Below are positions 10,849 through 21,254 of a stretch of DNA of 64,000 nucleotides, in pieces; position 1 is the first letter of the stretch; each line of letters starts with the position of its first letter. The notes below the pieces were generated by a model. That model ran no database searches. It was not told the DNA's origin and saw only the letters and a program-made list of their open reading frames with translations. The DNA lies in the NCBI GenBank assembly GCA_002989075.1, contig PSQN01000006.1, forward strand, positions 124,001-188,000, given 5' to 3'. Source of the stretch: Arthonia radiata (Eukaryota; Ascomycota; Arthoniomycetes; Arthoniales; Arthoniaceae). A program made the translations under genes and the position numbers.

Positions 10849-13711
10849 CTACGCACCATCCGCCGTCTCTACCTTCCGCAAGAACTCCCTCACCCTCGCC
10901 ACATCGGTTCCCTCACCACGCTCCGACGCAACAGCAGCCAGCAGGGCGCCTAGCATACCGTCCACCTCACCCTCAGGCACCGCCGTGCATAACGACACGA
11001 CCTTTCGATACTTCCCCTCCAGCTCACTGCTCCGCTGCCGCAAGCCGCCCAATAGCTCCTCCAATCTATCAGAACTGATCGAGTGCGCGCTCAATACCGC
11101 CGCCAGGTCCGCATCAGATGGCAATCGTTTCAGAAATTCAACAGCGTGCGCGCTGTCCATGACAGTCTTGACACTATCCGGGTCGTCCAACACATCTGCA
11201 GCCACACTCAACCCATCCAGGTCAATTTCCTCCACCTCAGGCAACGCCGCCGTATCGCGCTTCAACCGCTCGATTCTGAACCGCCTCTCGTCATTGGCGC
11301 GCCTGTGGTTCTGAATCTTTGCTTGACGATCTTTCCGGTCCTTTTCCCGCCTCTGAAGCGTCTCAAGCTTGCCTCGCTCCGCTTCGTACTCCGCAGCTAA
11401 CGACTTCAACTCAGCAGTTTGAGAGGCGATCAGGGCGTGCTTTGCGGCGAGCTCTTGGGCGTAGTGAGCGTGCGTCTGTGCCAGGATGCTGTTGGTTGCT
11501 ATGGTCGAGATGGTCAGTCGAGCTCAGGTCAAGATACTGAACAGGGAGGGTTCAAAACACATCAGCACACAAAGCTTGCGTTGGGAAGGTTCTCACGAAT
11601 CCCGACCAAGCTCGAGACCGAAGAGCTGGGAAGGTTCTCACTAATCCCAATCGGAGTCCGCGATAGCCGGGTCGAGGTCCTCATGAATCCCAACCGGACC
11701 ACCAGCAGCGGTGAAGAAATCTGAGCCACCGCACACAGACCAATAGCCACAAGAGGCGTCGAGCCAGTTCAGACACCCCCCGGCCAGGAGATATTTGAGA
11801 CCCCACGGAGACTCGACCAGGTGCAAAGACGTTCGACAGCAACAGAAAAGGGAACAACTTACTTGCCACAATCTCATCCTTGATCTGATCCACCTGACTA
11901 GCCGGCAACGACTCCTGACTGCTACCCTCCTCCTTCGCTCCGTTCTGCTGAGATGGGTCACTGTTCTTGGCATGGAAGCCGAAGTCCCCAGGCCTGAAGC
12001 CTACATTGTTGGGAATGTCGAAGTCAGCCCCTACCTCCTCCAACTGATTGATGATCGCGCGGCTGCCAACACGAGCGACGATATTGAGTGCGGTGTTGCC
12101 TGAACGATCCTGAGCATTGACAACAGTCGACATGAAGCGGGTCAAAGTCATTGGTAGCTTTTTTTGAGTGTTACCATTCGTTGCTGGTTGTTGTGACGAC
12201 TGCGGTCCGCCCTGCTTGACGGTATACTCAAGAAGCGACTCAAGATAGTACCGCGCCGACTGTGAACGACCTTTGATTCCGGAAGAGACAGCAACATGAT
12301 GAAGCACCGTCCGCCCAGTGCTATCCCGAAGATCGATCAGCGGACCGAATACCTCGAGCATTTCAGGGAAGCACGAGAAGTCAGAGCAGTTGTTAACCTG
12401 CACTGCGGCCATGAGCGGGCTCTGGTTAGCAGCATTGCCTTGGTACATATTAGCTCCCTTTGCGACCAACGCACGTGCAATGTTCGGCTTGGCCAACGTC
12501 GCTGCCCAATGAAGCACCGTGTTAGCAGAGCTGTCCAGAGCCACATCGAAGTCACGAGCTGACAGTGATTGCAAGGTCGGATGCAGAGAGATGTCAGGAT
12601 ACCCAGTGTCTTCAAATAGAGACAGCAACGCTTTCCGCTTCACCTCTGTGGCGTGATCTTGTGAAGGCATAAGTGGTGGCATGGTCGTTTGAAAGTCACC
12701 GTCAAGAGGTTGAGACTGCACGAATGAGTCATTCACCTCGGTCGGCGTTTCTTCGTTCAGGGAAGGATCAAGATTGATGTCCTGGCTTGACTCGGGCCGC
12801 AGACGCTTACGTGGAGGTTCGTTGAGATCATCCGCGTGGTAGGCGCCGTACTGCTGGCTGCCATATTGCGTTACGCTACCATTGAGATCGATTCGAAGCT
12901 CATCACCACCAGCAAAGCTCCCGACAACACTACCTTGACTCGCTGGCATGGCGCCTTGGCTGTCGATCTGCTGGCTGCTGCTCTGACGCACTAAGCTCGG
13001 AGTTTTACGCAGGTTGCTACTGGCCGGTCGACCACCATCCATCTTCGCAGCCTTCGTCATGGCTGCAATCGCATTACTGGTCGTTGGACTAATACCCTGG
13101 AAGAAGGTGTTTCCCCCCAAGCCAACACCACGCTCACCAAGATTCGGGTTGTTGTAAAACCTCTTTCGATTGGCAGCCATAGCTTGCTCCTTCGTGGGCG
13201 TGTCAAGATGATTGCCTCTGGTTCCGTCATTACCAATGTCGTAGTCAAGAAGCGGTCGCAGGATATCCTCAACTCCGTACTGACGACAGAACTGGCGACC
13301 TCGCTCGTACGATATCCAGGTTCCCTGATACCGACCATATCCGCCTTGCACCTTCTCATGAACACCTTGATGGATCTCTTTCTCGAGTATCTTGGTCCTC
13401 TTTCCCTTCTCGACCGAAGCAACCTTCAAGATCTGGGTTGCATTGAGCCAAGAGTCTGAGCGTCGGCGCATCACGGCAAGAAGCCCGACCTCCATCTCGT
13501 ACACGGCGACACCGGAATAGACGGCTGTATAGATCTGCGGAGGGTGTTGAGGCTGGTGCCCATTGGCCTGGCTAAACGACTGCGATCCGCGCGCCATGTG
13601 TGTGATGGGTTGGTGAGGAGGTGAAGATTGATGAGGGGTCATTTGAGCGTAGGGCGCATTCTGGGTGGGCGGAGCTGAGGAGGAAGAGTAGCGTGCATCA
13701 AAGGAGGACAT
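10849..13711 (-). CDS. mbp1: MBF-type transcription factor Mbp1 (APSES domain plus ankyrin repeats)
   Basis: The gene reads from 13711 to 11863, then 11498 to 10849, giving 832 residues. An APSES DNA-binding domain starts near residue 60 (IYTAVYSGVAVYEMEV, later WLNATQILKVA and GTWISYERG). Low-complexity linker, ankyrin repeats at about 380-600 and a C-terminal coiled coil follow. This is the architecture of the DNA-binding subunit of MBF, which with a Swi6-like partner drives G1/S genes from ACGCG-type sites in the nucleus. The longer open frame begins at a TTG at 13744, so I chose the ATG at 13711. The second intron boundary is supported by GTAAGT at 11862, a CTGAC branch and a TAG acceptor at 11499, and it joins DEIVA to a Gln/Ala-rich helix in frame. 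The intron is unusually long (364 bp) and carries a 45-bp repeat. The gene is divergent from the LYR-type gene. Confidence 0.93.
11499..11862 (-). repeat. Mbp1 intron holding a 3 x 45-bp tandem repeat
   Basis: On the plus strand, GGGAAGGTTCTCACGAATCC starts at 11583, a near copy starts at 11628 and a more diverged copy near 11673. The units are about 45 bp apart. Most introns in this window are 50-110 bp, so repeat growth probably explains much of this one's length. Reading through the intron stays open for about 60 codons after the donor, so an unspliced message would encode a protein without the C-terminal coiled coil. Confidence 0.75.
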
Positions 13712-14074
13712 GCTGATGTTGGACAAGACAGGGTATTGCCGCAAAGATGGTGAGGCATGCGGCTACGGGACTAGTGCCAGGGTTGACGCGCAGATGTCGG
13801 CCAAATGAGGTATGGTAATTGTGAAAGACGTGTCGATGGTGGAGTGACGCGAACGAGCGCGTCGAGGGCGCGTTGAGAGGGGCTAGTCCCAAAAGACTTG
13901 GCCACGCTAGTGAGGAGACAGTATTTCTGTGAACGGCCCAGGAGACTTCGTGGTGAAAGACATGTCCATTGTACCTCTACACAACCTCACGCAACAGCGT
14001 TGAAGCACACCGAAAAGATTGTATCAGCTGGGAGCAATGACGTCTGGAAGAAGCCACTGTACAGTATACAATAC
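13712..14074. promoter_or_regulatory. Shared divergent promoter with ACGCG (MCB/SCB-like) sites
   Basis: About 363 bp separate the chosen starts of mbp1 (minus) and the LYR-type gene (plus). The region contains TTGACGCGC near 13784-13792 and TGACGCGAA near 13845-13853, followed by further GCGCG runs. These resemble the ACGCG core bound by MBF-class factors, which hints that Mbp1 may regulate its own promoter. The sites are seen; the regulation is inferred. Confidence 0.4.
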
Positions 14075-15265
14075 ATGAGATCACCATGCCTCCAATTGAG
14101 ACCACGACTGCGATCTCGCCTCCTTGCTTCGATCATCAATAGTGACCAATGCCGCAGCGCAACTTCGCTTGCAGCCGGGAAAGACCCCACTGTAGGCGTC
14201 TTCGAACTTTATGGAGAGGGTGGGCATCCATCTGCAGTGCATTTCACCTCCACTCTGCGCTCACTTCTCCGCCAAGCCCGTCAACTGCCAGATCCTGCAT
14301 CTCAAACCTACATCAAGCGATATGTCCTTGCCAGCTTTCGCAAGCACCACGACGACGACTCTTCTCTTGAGCACGAAGACACTTGCTTTCGCAAGGCGCT
14401 ATGCGAGCCCAGGCGATGGAAAGCTCGCCTCCAATCATCGCGCGAAGGCCTAAAGGTGCTGCGAAAGGCCAACGAGGGTTATCTATCTCAGAATCTCAAG
14501 GTGCTCATGGCGACTTACGGTCGGATCGGAAGGCGAAGGCACGAGCTGCTGCAATCTGTCATTGTCCTCGGTGCAGGCGAAGACGCAACCTGCAAGCGTC
14601 CGAATCCGATCGTGCAAGGCCTGGCGGGTCTACATCCAGGAAACGCTCACAAGATCCCATCACCCACGGCTAAGCACATCGCGCTGATAGAGAGTCAGAT
14701 GCGCAGCGTGAACTCATTGGTGCGCAAGAGTCAAGCGATCCGCCGTCTGTCCCCTAGGATCTCAGCTTTGAACATATGGAAGCGACCAATGCCACAAGTC
14801 CGACTTGTGAATCAGGCAAAGGCACACTGGCGGAATTTACTCAAAAAGACCATGGCGCCGTTGGAGGGCAAGGAGTGGGAGCGACTGCGCAGACTGGCGG
14901 TTGGCGAAGAGACGCCCGAAGGACTGCAAGCGCGCAGAGAACGGCAGCAGCTTGATGGTGTTGGTGCAGATGAAGATGAGGACATCAGCAGCGAATTAGC
15001 AGACCTGCTGTCATATCCCGTGGCGTTGAACAAGACGCTCAATGAGGAGAAGGCAGCGAATGCGGGTGGCAAGCACAAGCCCCACGTCATTACCGCCCGG
15101 CATATGCGTAGGCTTTGGACGCAGGTATTTGAAGTATGCCCGAAGATGGAGTATGACTGGGAGAAGAAGGTCTGGATAATCACTTGGGGTGTTCATGTAA
15201 TGAGAAAGGCCAAAAAGGGCCGAAATGCTGATGCATTGCTTGCACTAGGACGTCGACTAGATTGA
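14075..15265 (+). CDS. LYR-motif-like mitochondrial protein
   Basis: The longer frame starts at a TTG at 13898. The first in-frame ATG is at 14075, giving 396 residues. The N-terminus is rich in Arg and Leu and lacks acidic residues, like a mitochondrial presequence. Near residues 60-90 it has a LYR-type helix pair: LRSLLRQARQLPD followed by IKRYVLASFRKH. This is the layout of small Complex I/LYR proteins that bind the acyl carrier protein and assist respiratory-complex or Fe-S assembly, but with Leu in place of the central Tyr. The remaining 300 residues are basic and helical with a central acidic segment (ADEDEDISSELADLL), as in longer fungal members of the group. It converges with the eIF2-alpha gene. 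Family assignment is probable, function inferred. Confidence 0.7.
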   Translation: MRSPCLQLRPRLRSRLLASIINSDQCRSATSLAAGKDPTVGVFELYGEGGHPSAVHFTSTLRSLLRQARQLPDPASQTYIKRYVLASFRKHHDDDSSLEHEDTCFRKALCEPRRWKARLQSSREGLKVLRKANEGYLSQNLKVLMATYGRIGRRRHELLQSVIVLGAGEDATCKRPNPIVQGLAGLHPGNAHKIPSPTAKHIALIESQMRSVNSLVRKSQAIRRLSPRISALNIWKRPMPQVRLVNQAKAHWRNLLKKTMAPLEGKEWERLRRLAVGEETPEGLQARRERQQLDGVGADEDEDISSELADLLSYPVALNKTLNEEKAANAGGKHKPHVITARHMRRLWTQVFEVCPKMEYDWEKKVWIITWGVHVMRKAKKGRNADALLALGRRLD

Positions 15266-15659
15266 TGAAGTCAAGACATTCTGTGTCTTCGGGGTCCTTG
15301 ACGATGCAGAGTTGCCTTTCTGCACTCACGTAACACGCCGCTATACGGGGCCAGACGCAGACCTGTATGAGACCCATCGTAGGCGAGGCATACATGAACA
15401 ACATGCACTTTCGGTGCCCTTAGACTGCAATGACCAAACCTCTGCCGCGCACACCTGGCGCACTTTTTGAGGTCTGCATCGACGTCGCCTGTCAAGAGAC
15501 TTGCACAAAGGTTGCGTCTTTCGTGGGTGCGGGGACCGAACGTGCTACTGCTCGCCCCTTTGGCTTTGAGGCATCCAAGCCGAGGGGAGACACGAGCCTA
15601 ATCGTACATTTTCAAAGACTTCGAGAACACTAAAAGCGCAAAGGGTCCACTGCAGATCC
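15266..15659. other. Convergent 3' intergenic region
   Basis: This stretch separates two converging genes (LYR-type on plus, eIF2-alpha on minus) and presumably contains both 3' UTRs. A plus-strand open frame at 15430-15633 has no recognisable features and I treat it as chance. Confidence 0.6.
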
Positions 15660-16789
15660 TCACTCCAGCTCCTCGCCACTATTCTCGTCGTCTTCGTCCT
15701 CGTCTCCGCTAACCTCCTGGTTCTCTTTCTCTCTCTTCTCCATCAGCGCCGCCAACTCCGCATCATCGCTCTCAGTCACCGCCTTCGGTTGCAGACGGAC
15801 CACACAGTTCCCACCCGCTTTCGTGATGTTCTCCTGGATTGCCGCAATTGCCGCACGTAATGTGTCCAGGCCGATCTGCTTGTCCAAGCACTGGCTCGTC
15901 AAAACGTACAGCGGCGGGCTTACGAGCTTGACTCTGACAGGCGCGGAGGTTGGATCCGCAAGCAAGTCCTCAACCGCGACTTCGCTCGTCTTCCCGCTCT
16001 TGGGTGCGGGAGACACTGCTTCTCCAGCTCTCAGCGCCGCCTTGACCGCATCGATGCCATCGTATGAGAAGCACGTCACCTCGACATCCGATCGAACTTT
16101 CGTTGGCTGTGGCGTCAATCGTTTGCTGATGTAGTCTTGAATCTCTTTCCTCACGCCCTCGTCCGGAAACTGCACCTCTTTCCACACGTCTGCATTGGTG
16201 ATGGAGAGTTTGAAGGCGTCAATGGAGTGGCCGTATTTCTTGTTGAGCGGCCAGCCGATGGTCTCGTAGAGCTGAAGGATGGGTATCTGTGTCTTCTCGG
16301 CCACGTGGCGGAGGATGGAATGTGCCATCTTGGATTTGTTGTAGCGTTCTTCGCATTTCAATATGTCCTCTGGGGAGACGCGGCGCTTGCTCAGATCGAT
16401 GTAGCCTGTTGGAGGGCAAGATCAGCACCCAAATATGTATGAGCCCTCTTCCGATTCGCCCTCGAGGCTTTCTTTGCACATACCCTTGTCCTTGTCAACC
16501 CTCAGCACGACCACAACCTCATTTCTTCCCACACGAATCAACTTCTGGATACTTCGAATACGCCTTCGGGAGAGTTCGGATAGCAGAATCATGCCATCGA
16601 TATCGTCGTACTCGAGAAGCTTGACGTAGGCCCCCATCTCGGCGATCTATTCGAAGAGGAGTCAGTTTCAACGGTACCCCGAGTGTTCAAGATCTCGCGG
16701 CTGCTGCATACCTGCCGGACGTTGACCATGACGAAGCTGTCGACATCTGGGAACTTTCCCTCGTAGAAACGACAATTCGTTAGCGACAT
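15660..16789 (-). CDS. SUI2: Translation initiation factor eIF2 subunit alpha (3 exons)
   Basis: The exons, in reading order, are 16789-16712, 16646-16484 and 16405-15660, giving 328 residues. The S1 RNA-binding domain is at the N-terminus ([19 protein letters not shown], then [19 protein letters not shown]). The stress-kinase site follows in [10 protein letters not shown]: the target serine is residue 52 counting Met, the Ser51 of other eukaryotes. The helical domain ([20 protein letters not shown]) and the alpha-beta C-terminal domain end in an acidic tail rich in Glu/Asp. As part of eIF2 it brings initiator Met-tRNA to the 40S ribosome; phosphorylation by Gcn2-type kinases reduces general translation. 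Both introns have good GTATGC/GTATGT donors and CTGAC-like branches. At 328 residues it is a little longer than the yeast protein, mainly in the C-terminal domain and tail. Confidence 0.97.
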
Positions 16790-17929
16790 CTTAGCTGTGA
16801 TGTGTGTATTTGCAGTGCTGTGAAAGAGAAAGATGCGGTGGGGCGTATAATAAATTCGAGCAATGACTCAAGCATTGAGGGTTAAATATACCCTAATACC
16901 GACGTTCTTCGAGCCTCACTTCCTTTCATCTAGTTTATCAAGACAATCAGGATCGGACATGCCGGGCGTACCGAGACTCGCACAAATTAATACACACATT
17001 GTTGGTGTACTGTGCCTGAGTATCGCTACGGTTCAGCCCAGAAAGCGGACTGCCTACGGTGCGCAGTTATGCGAAAAGGCACCAGCGCTGGGGAGTTGTA
17101 TTCATCTACGGGATTGATATTCAAGGTCAAGGTTGCTCTATCATATAAAACCGCTGATCGAGCATTCAGAACTGAAGCGTAAACTCAAGAAAAGATAAAG
17201 ATGGCTTCGCACTCGTAACGCTGGTTCGTGAGGTAGTCCAGCGCATCTAGGAAATTGTAATTAATTGGGCACTACGTACTTGAGCAGCTTACCTTCTTTG
17301 CAATGCAAGAACTGATTGAGCACAGCCATGGCGCGTCTACAACGGTAAGACGACGAAGCGTAGTCCTATACGAACAAAAGCTGTGGAAATGCGGAAAAAT
17401 TAACCAGCAGTAAATAGTGTTCATGTTTCTTCTCTTGGGGTTGCCGATGCTGCAACGCCCACTTTACATTAAACATCAGCTGACGGAACTGTCCACCGCA
17501 ATACTGTAAGAACTCTTGCCCAGCTACCAGCTGAGGAGACGCAGGGACCCATAGCAAGATCCATCACGATTCATTATTCGTCCTCAGAAATCGGTACAAT
17601 CTGGCAAGAGAGAGGGAAGCAGATGCCATCGTTGTTAATAACGCCGTCCCAGCCACACAATACATAGGCTTACTCTCTGCTCCCACTTCAATACGCCCGC
17701 AAGATCCCATTCAAAATAACATGGTCCAAGCTTAACACCCCAATTTCCTCTCTTGTTCTCTTGCGCCTTCTGCCAGTCTGCCCTTCTTCTCTCCAAGCGC
17801 GCCACACCCTCCAGACTCTCCGCGCACCTCGCCCTCGCCGACCTCAACACCTCCACCAACCCTCCTCTCCTCTGCTCCTTCGCGACCAGCTTACGCTTGA
17901 GCTATATCAACGCATTGCTACTAGGCCAA
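16790..17929. other. Intergenic region upstream of eIF2-alpha and of the second RNase H-like gene
   Basis: This is the divergent interval between the eIF2-alpha start at 16789 and the RNase H-like start at 17930. A minus-strand open frame at 17366-17557 has no recognisable domain. An open frame in phase with the RNase H-like protein extends upstream to a TTG at 17753 but has no ATG before 17930. I see no other gene. Confidence 0.6.
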
Positions 17930-18949
17930 ATGGCCAACCTCGACGCCGCTTTTGCGGAATGGGAGGCCGAGATGGCCGACCTCCTCGCCTCTGCGACGGC
18001 TCTCTCCCCTCCTCCCCTCCTCCCAGCCGCGCCTCCGTCCGCTTCCGGTAATGAAGCAGAGCTGCTACACCCTCCTCCTCCTCCCCCCTCACTTCCCGCC
18101 CATCCGCCACAAATGGGCCCGGGTCCGCGACCCCTCAGCCACAAGTCAGCGGACCCATCCATCTACTACGCCAACTTCGTCCGCAGCGAGCAGCTGCGCA
18201 TCGTCGCCGGCGACGTCCTCCCCGCGCCCTCATCCGCCGCCGCGCTCCACCTCGCCAGCGCCATCCACGAGCTCGTCCTCCCTGCCGCCTACCCCGGCAC
18301 CATCACCATCATCGTCGGTCCGCGCGAGCCGGCTATCGCGGCTGCCACCCGCGACGGCGCTGCCGACAACTCTTCCGCCCGCCGCGTCTTCTTCAGTGAC
18401 GGCTCATTGCGCATCCCGGACCGCACAATGGCATATGCGGTGGCGTGGCCGGGCCCCGCCCCCAACGAGCACAGATGGACCTGCGGAGTGCGCTGGGGCA
18501 CCATCAATCCTTACAGCAGTGGACACTGCCATCGCGTGGAGATGATAGGAATCGGCCAGGCGCTGGCGGTCGCACTCTCGCAGTGCAACATGGACGTCAA
18601 GGACGCGGAGGGCTTGCTGCGCGGACAGGTCGTGCGGGTGTGGACGGACGCGAAGGCGGTGCTGACCCAATTCCATTGTGTGCGGTTTGAGGAGGATGGG
18701 ACGCTGCGCTTGCCCCGCAGGTATGAGACGTGGCGGGAAGAGCTGGAGTGGACGCTGCGGAGCGCGGAGCAGTTGGCCCGCATGGGCGTGAGCGTGGAGC
18801 TGTGCGCGGTGAAGGGGCACGCGGGCGTGCTGGGGAATGTCATTGCGGATGCGGGAGCGGGTTTGGGGACTGAGTTCGCGGATTTGGCGCAGCGTGCGGC
18901 GTCCTATTCACGAGTGTTGAGGAACGTGCATGTTTTTGTGGAGCAGTAA
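17930..18949 (+). CDS. Second stand-alone RNase H-fold protein
   Basis: The single exon encodes 339 residues from the ATG at 17930 (CAAATGGCC). The open frame reaches further upstream only with a non-ATG codon. Residues 25-70 are proline-rich. A middle domain of about 75-135 is of unknown type. The RNase H fold covers about 150-325 and has D157 in FFSDGS, E204 in HRVEMIG, D240 in VWTDAK, H297 in VKGHAG and D307 in NVIADA. That is the full catalytic set of RNase HI. The coding region is very GC-rich. The protein shares this set, and the VRVWTD string, with the protein at 9769-10620, so the two are likely paralogues, this one with a longer N-terminus and no intron. No retroelement parts surround it. 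Its role is unknown; RNA/DNA-hybrid processing is possible. Confidence 0.8.
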   Translation: MANLDAAFAEWEAEMADLLASATALSPPPLLPAAPPSASGNEAELLHPPPPPPSLPAHPPQMGPGPRPLSHKSADPSIYYANFVRSEQLRIVAGDVLPAPSSAAALHLASAIHELVLPAAYPGTITIIVGPREPAIAAATRDGAADNSSARRVFFSDGSLRIPDRTMAYAVAWPGPAPNEHRWTCGVRWGTINPYSSGHCHRVEMIGIGQALAVALSQCNMDVKDAEGLLRGQVVRVWTDAKAVLTQFHCVRFEEDGTLRLPRRYETWREELEWTLRSAEQLARMGVSVELCAVKGHAGVLGNVIADAGAGLGTEFADLAQRAASYSRVLRNVHVFVEQ

Positions 18950-19021
18950 TGACTGGGTGGTAGCTGAGTGGCAAGGCGGCAAAAGTTCAGTGCAACATAG
19001 ACGTGCTTCGGTGCAATTCAG

Positions 19022-20380
19022 CGGCGTTTGAGATTGACTTTGCCTCTTCGACCCTTGCTCTCACAGTGAACACGCTCTCATCGCCTGTGGGAATTCACGA
19101 ATCATTCCCGGCCCCTTTCAGCAGAATCAGCACTTGATGCCTCCACGGCGCGTATGGTTCTCTGCAGTTTACCGGCGTTCAACATCGGCATGCCTCTTCC
19201 ACCCTTGCTCTCATAGCGCACACGCTTTCATCGCCTATGGGCATACATATATTAATCTCCGCCTTTTCACAGCAACTATCAGCATACAGTACTAGGCTAT
19301 GTCCTCAATATACCGTCAACGCCATATTCTGGAGACTTTCCTATGCCCTCGCGTAAGAATAAGGGTACATCGTACACGCTGGCATAAGTTTTGCTCTAAG
19401 ATTGGCCTTTGCATTTCTTGCGTGTACACCGAAGATGCTCTCATCACGCGCGGGAAAACATTATTGCTTTTCAACAGCGAAGACTAGTGGGTAGTAAGAG
19501 GGTATATTTCTAATCTACCGCCCACGCCATCTCCAAAAGCTTCTTTCATGTCTTCGTGGAAGCGCAAAGATACGTCACGGACGCTAATATCCGATCGCAA
19601 CGCGGGTGTAATCCGATTGGAAGTCATACAGTGAGCATCGAGTAGTGTCATACATGCATGTCTCCGGCCTTTTCTCCACGTCATCTCTTCAAGCGCCTCC
19701 CGCACCTTCTGTGACGTGCAGATATAGGTCATAGACGCTGGCATCAATCGAAACGTACATGTAATCTCACTGAGAACTGCCAGCAACTATCGGTGCCAGA
19801 CACGAGAGCATAACCTCCTCGCGCCATCCGGGCCATCTCTTCAAGCTCCTACAACATCCTCTTGACGTACATATATGGGTCGCAGACGCTGCCATCGATC
19901 GCAACAGTGAGTACAATTTCACTGCGGATGGACAGCGAGTGACAATGGTGACTAAGAGGGTGCGGCTGGCTATTACCATCCACCTCGTCGATTGAAATCC
20001 TCCTACGAATTCCGAGGTATGCAATAGTACATTATAGAGGCTAGCATCTACCGACAGTCTTATTACCCGTCCTGTCAGCGAATGTACGTGAACGATGCAG
20101 AACAATACATCTAACGTTTGTCTCCACGCCAGGGACTTGGACTCCCGCTCCCCTTTCTCGAACTTGCAATGGAGTGTGATAGACGCTAGCGTTGGTTGTA
20201 AAGTGACTGTGGTGTCACTGCTGGTAGTTTAGCAAGCGTAAGTGGATGATGCGGAGCAAGATCAACAACATACAGGCACATGCCAGGCACGTGTCCCTTC
20301 ACTATCCGACATGGGGCTTTGTGAGGGAAAGGCGTAGAGCGAGCCATTTGTGCATAGTTTTACGAACGATTGTTCGGCGG
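19022..20380. repeat. Degenerate tandem array, about 150-bp units
   Basis: A landmark like ACGCTGGCATCGATCGC recurs at about 19071, 19223, 19376, 19580, 19734, 19895, 20038 and 20183, so spacing is near 150 bp apart from one gap of about 204. A second landmark, CAGCRA, recurs at about 19119, 19271, 19476, 19781, 19933 and 20076. The first two units (from 19022 and 19172) are most alike. On the minus strand the units tend to read as a weak shared peptide pattern (for example RLMPASMTYICTS and RSMAASATHICTS), with open frames of about 100 codons at 19484-19786 and 19767-20105. The frame shifts between units and one unit has a stop. It may be a decayed repeat-protein gene or a non-coding satellite-like array. 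Confidence 0.65.
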
Positions 20381-21254
20381 ATGTAGATGAAAAGCGCTGG
20401 GCGACGCACGCAGCGTGTCTACTAGCGTCAGCTACTCGGACTCCACTATTCGGTGTCGAGGTTGCAGGAGGCCGCTGTAGAGGCTCAACAGTAGGCGCCC
20501 TCGTCACGAATTGCCCGGCGAGGTAGGAAAAAGGTACCGGAGATGAAGTATGTGGCACATAGCCCGTGGCAGCCCCTTGCGCTCCTGGTATGAGGCGCGG
20601 GACTGGGGTGATAGCGTTACAAAGACCCTTCATCAGGGCGTCCTGGTTCCATTTCACCCAGTACTTGCGACGAGACGGTTCGTGACACATCTCTTGGTCT
20701 ATAATCAGCGTCATCCGTTTGAGCTCGTTTCTTAGGGCCTCGGACATCCAGGATCATATCACCAACACTACACCTTATTTGCGACTTGAGCATTGGGGGT
20801 TGGTCGACGACGTATAAGTGAGCCGTGTAAGTGAGGGTGTTTGGTGGAGGTCCATGATCGGCTCTTGAGCTCTCACTAGACATTGCCAGATTCGGCTCGT
20901 TACTTTGAACACGCTCGACAAGTTCAGACCTCTCGTGCAATCATTCCACCGCGACTCTCATCTTCTGACGATTTCGCTTCCACGTGCCATATATCATAGA
21001 AACTTCCTCGTTGCTTGCGAAAATTGTGTCATTGCTCTCGTTTAGCGCGCATGAGCGAATGTTTCGCGATAGATATAATGATATGCCGTCAGCGTGAGCA
21101 TTTTGGGCTCCTACCAGATGGTTTCGGACGTTCGAACTCTTCGGGATCGACATGTCGAGCGCACCCTGTGCAAGGTAACCTTCGCCGGGGTATACCCCAC
21201 CTATTGTTTACTTTATATCCATTCGTCTCTTGTAAAGTCCCTAGTTCACCTCCT
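20381..21254. other. Intergenic region between the array and the MFS gene
   Basis: Minus-strand frames at 20262-20747 and 20617-20940 are open and vaguely protein-like. The first may continue the array's peptide pattern (VKLCTNGSLYAFPSQSP). I see no start or domain to support a gene. The right end presumably holds the 3' UTR of the transporter gene. Confidence 0.45.

Noticed and set aside
10535-11314. A 259-codon plus-strand frame rich in Ser/Thr/Pro
   Set aside because: It lies opposite the C-terminal exon of mbp1, whose coiled-coil protein and splice sites are well supported.
17753-17929. N-terminal extension of the second RNase H-like protein
   Set aside because: The frame is open but begins with TTG and has no ATG before 17930. 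A non-ATG start is unlikely in a fungal nuclear gene.
18950-19010. A tRNA-like string (GGTAGCTGAGTGGCAAGGCGGC)
   Set aside because: It resembles a D-arm, but I could find no acceptor-stem pairing, anticodon stem or GTTCRA T-loop around it.
19022-20380. CRISPR-like array
   Set aside because: Units are about 150 bp and diverged throughout, with no short identical repeats and unique spacers, and the window is eukaryotic.
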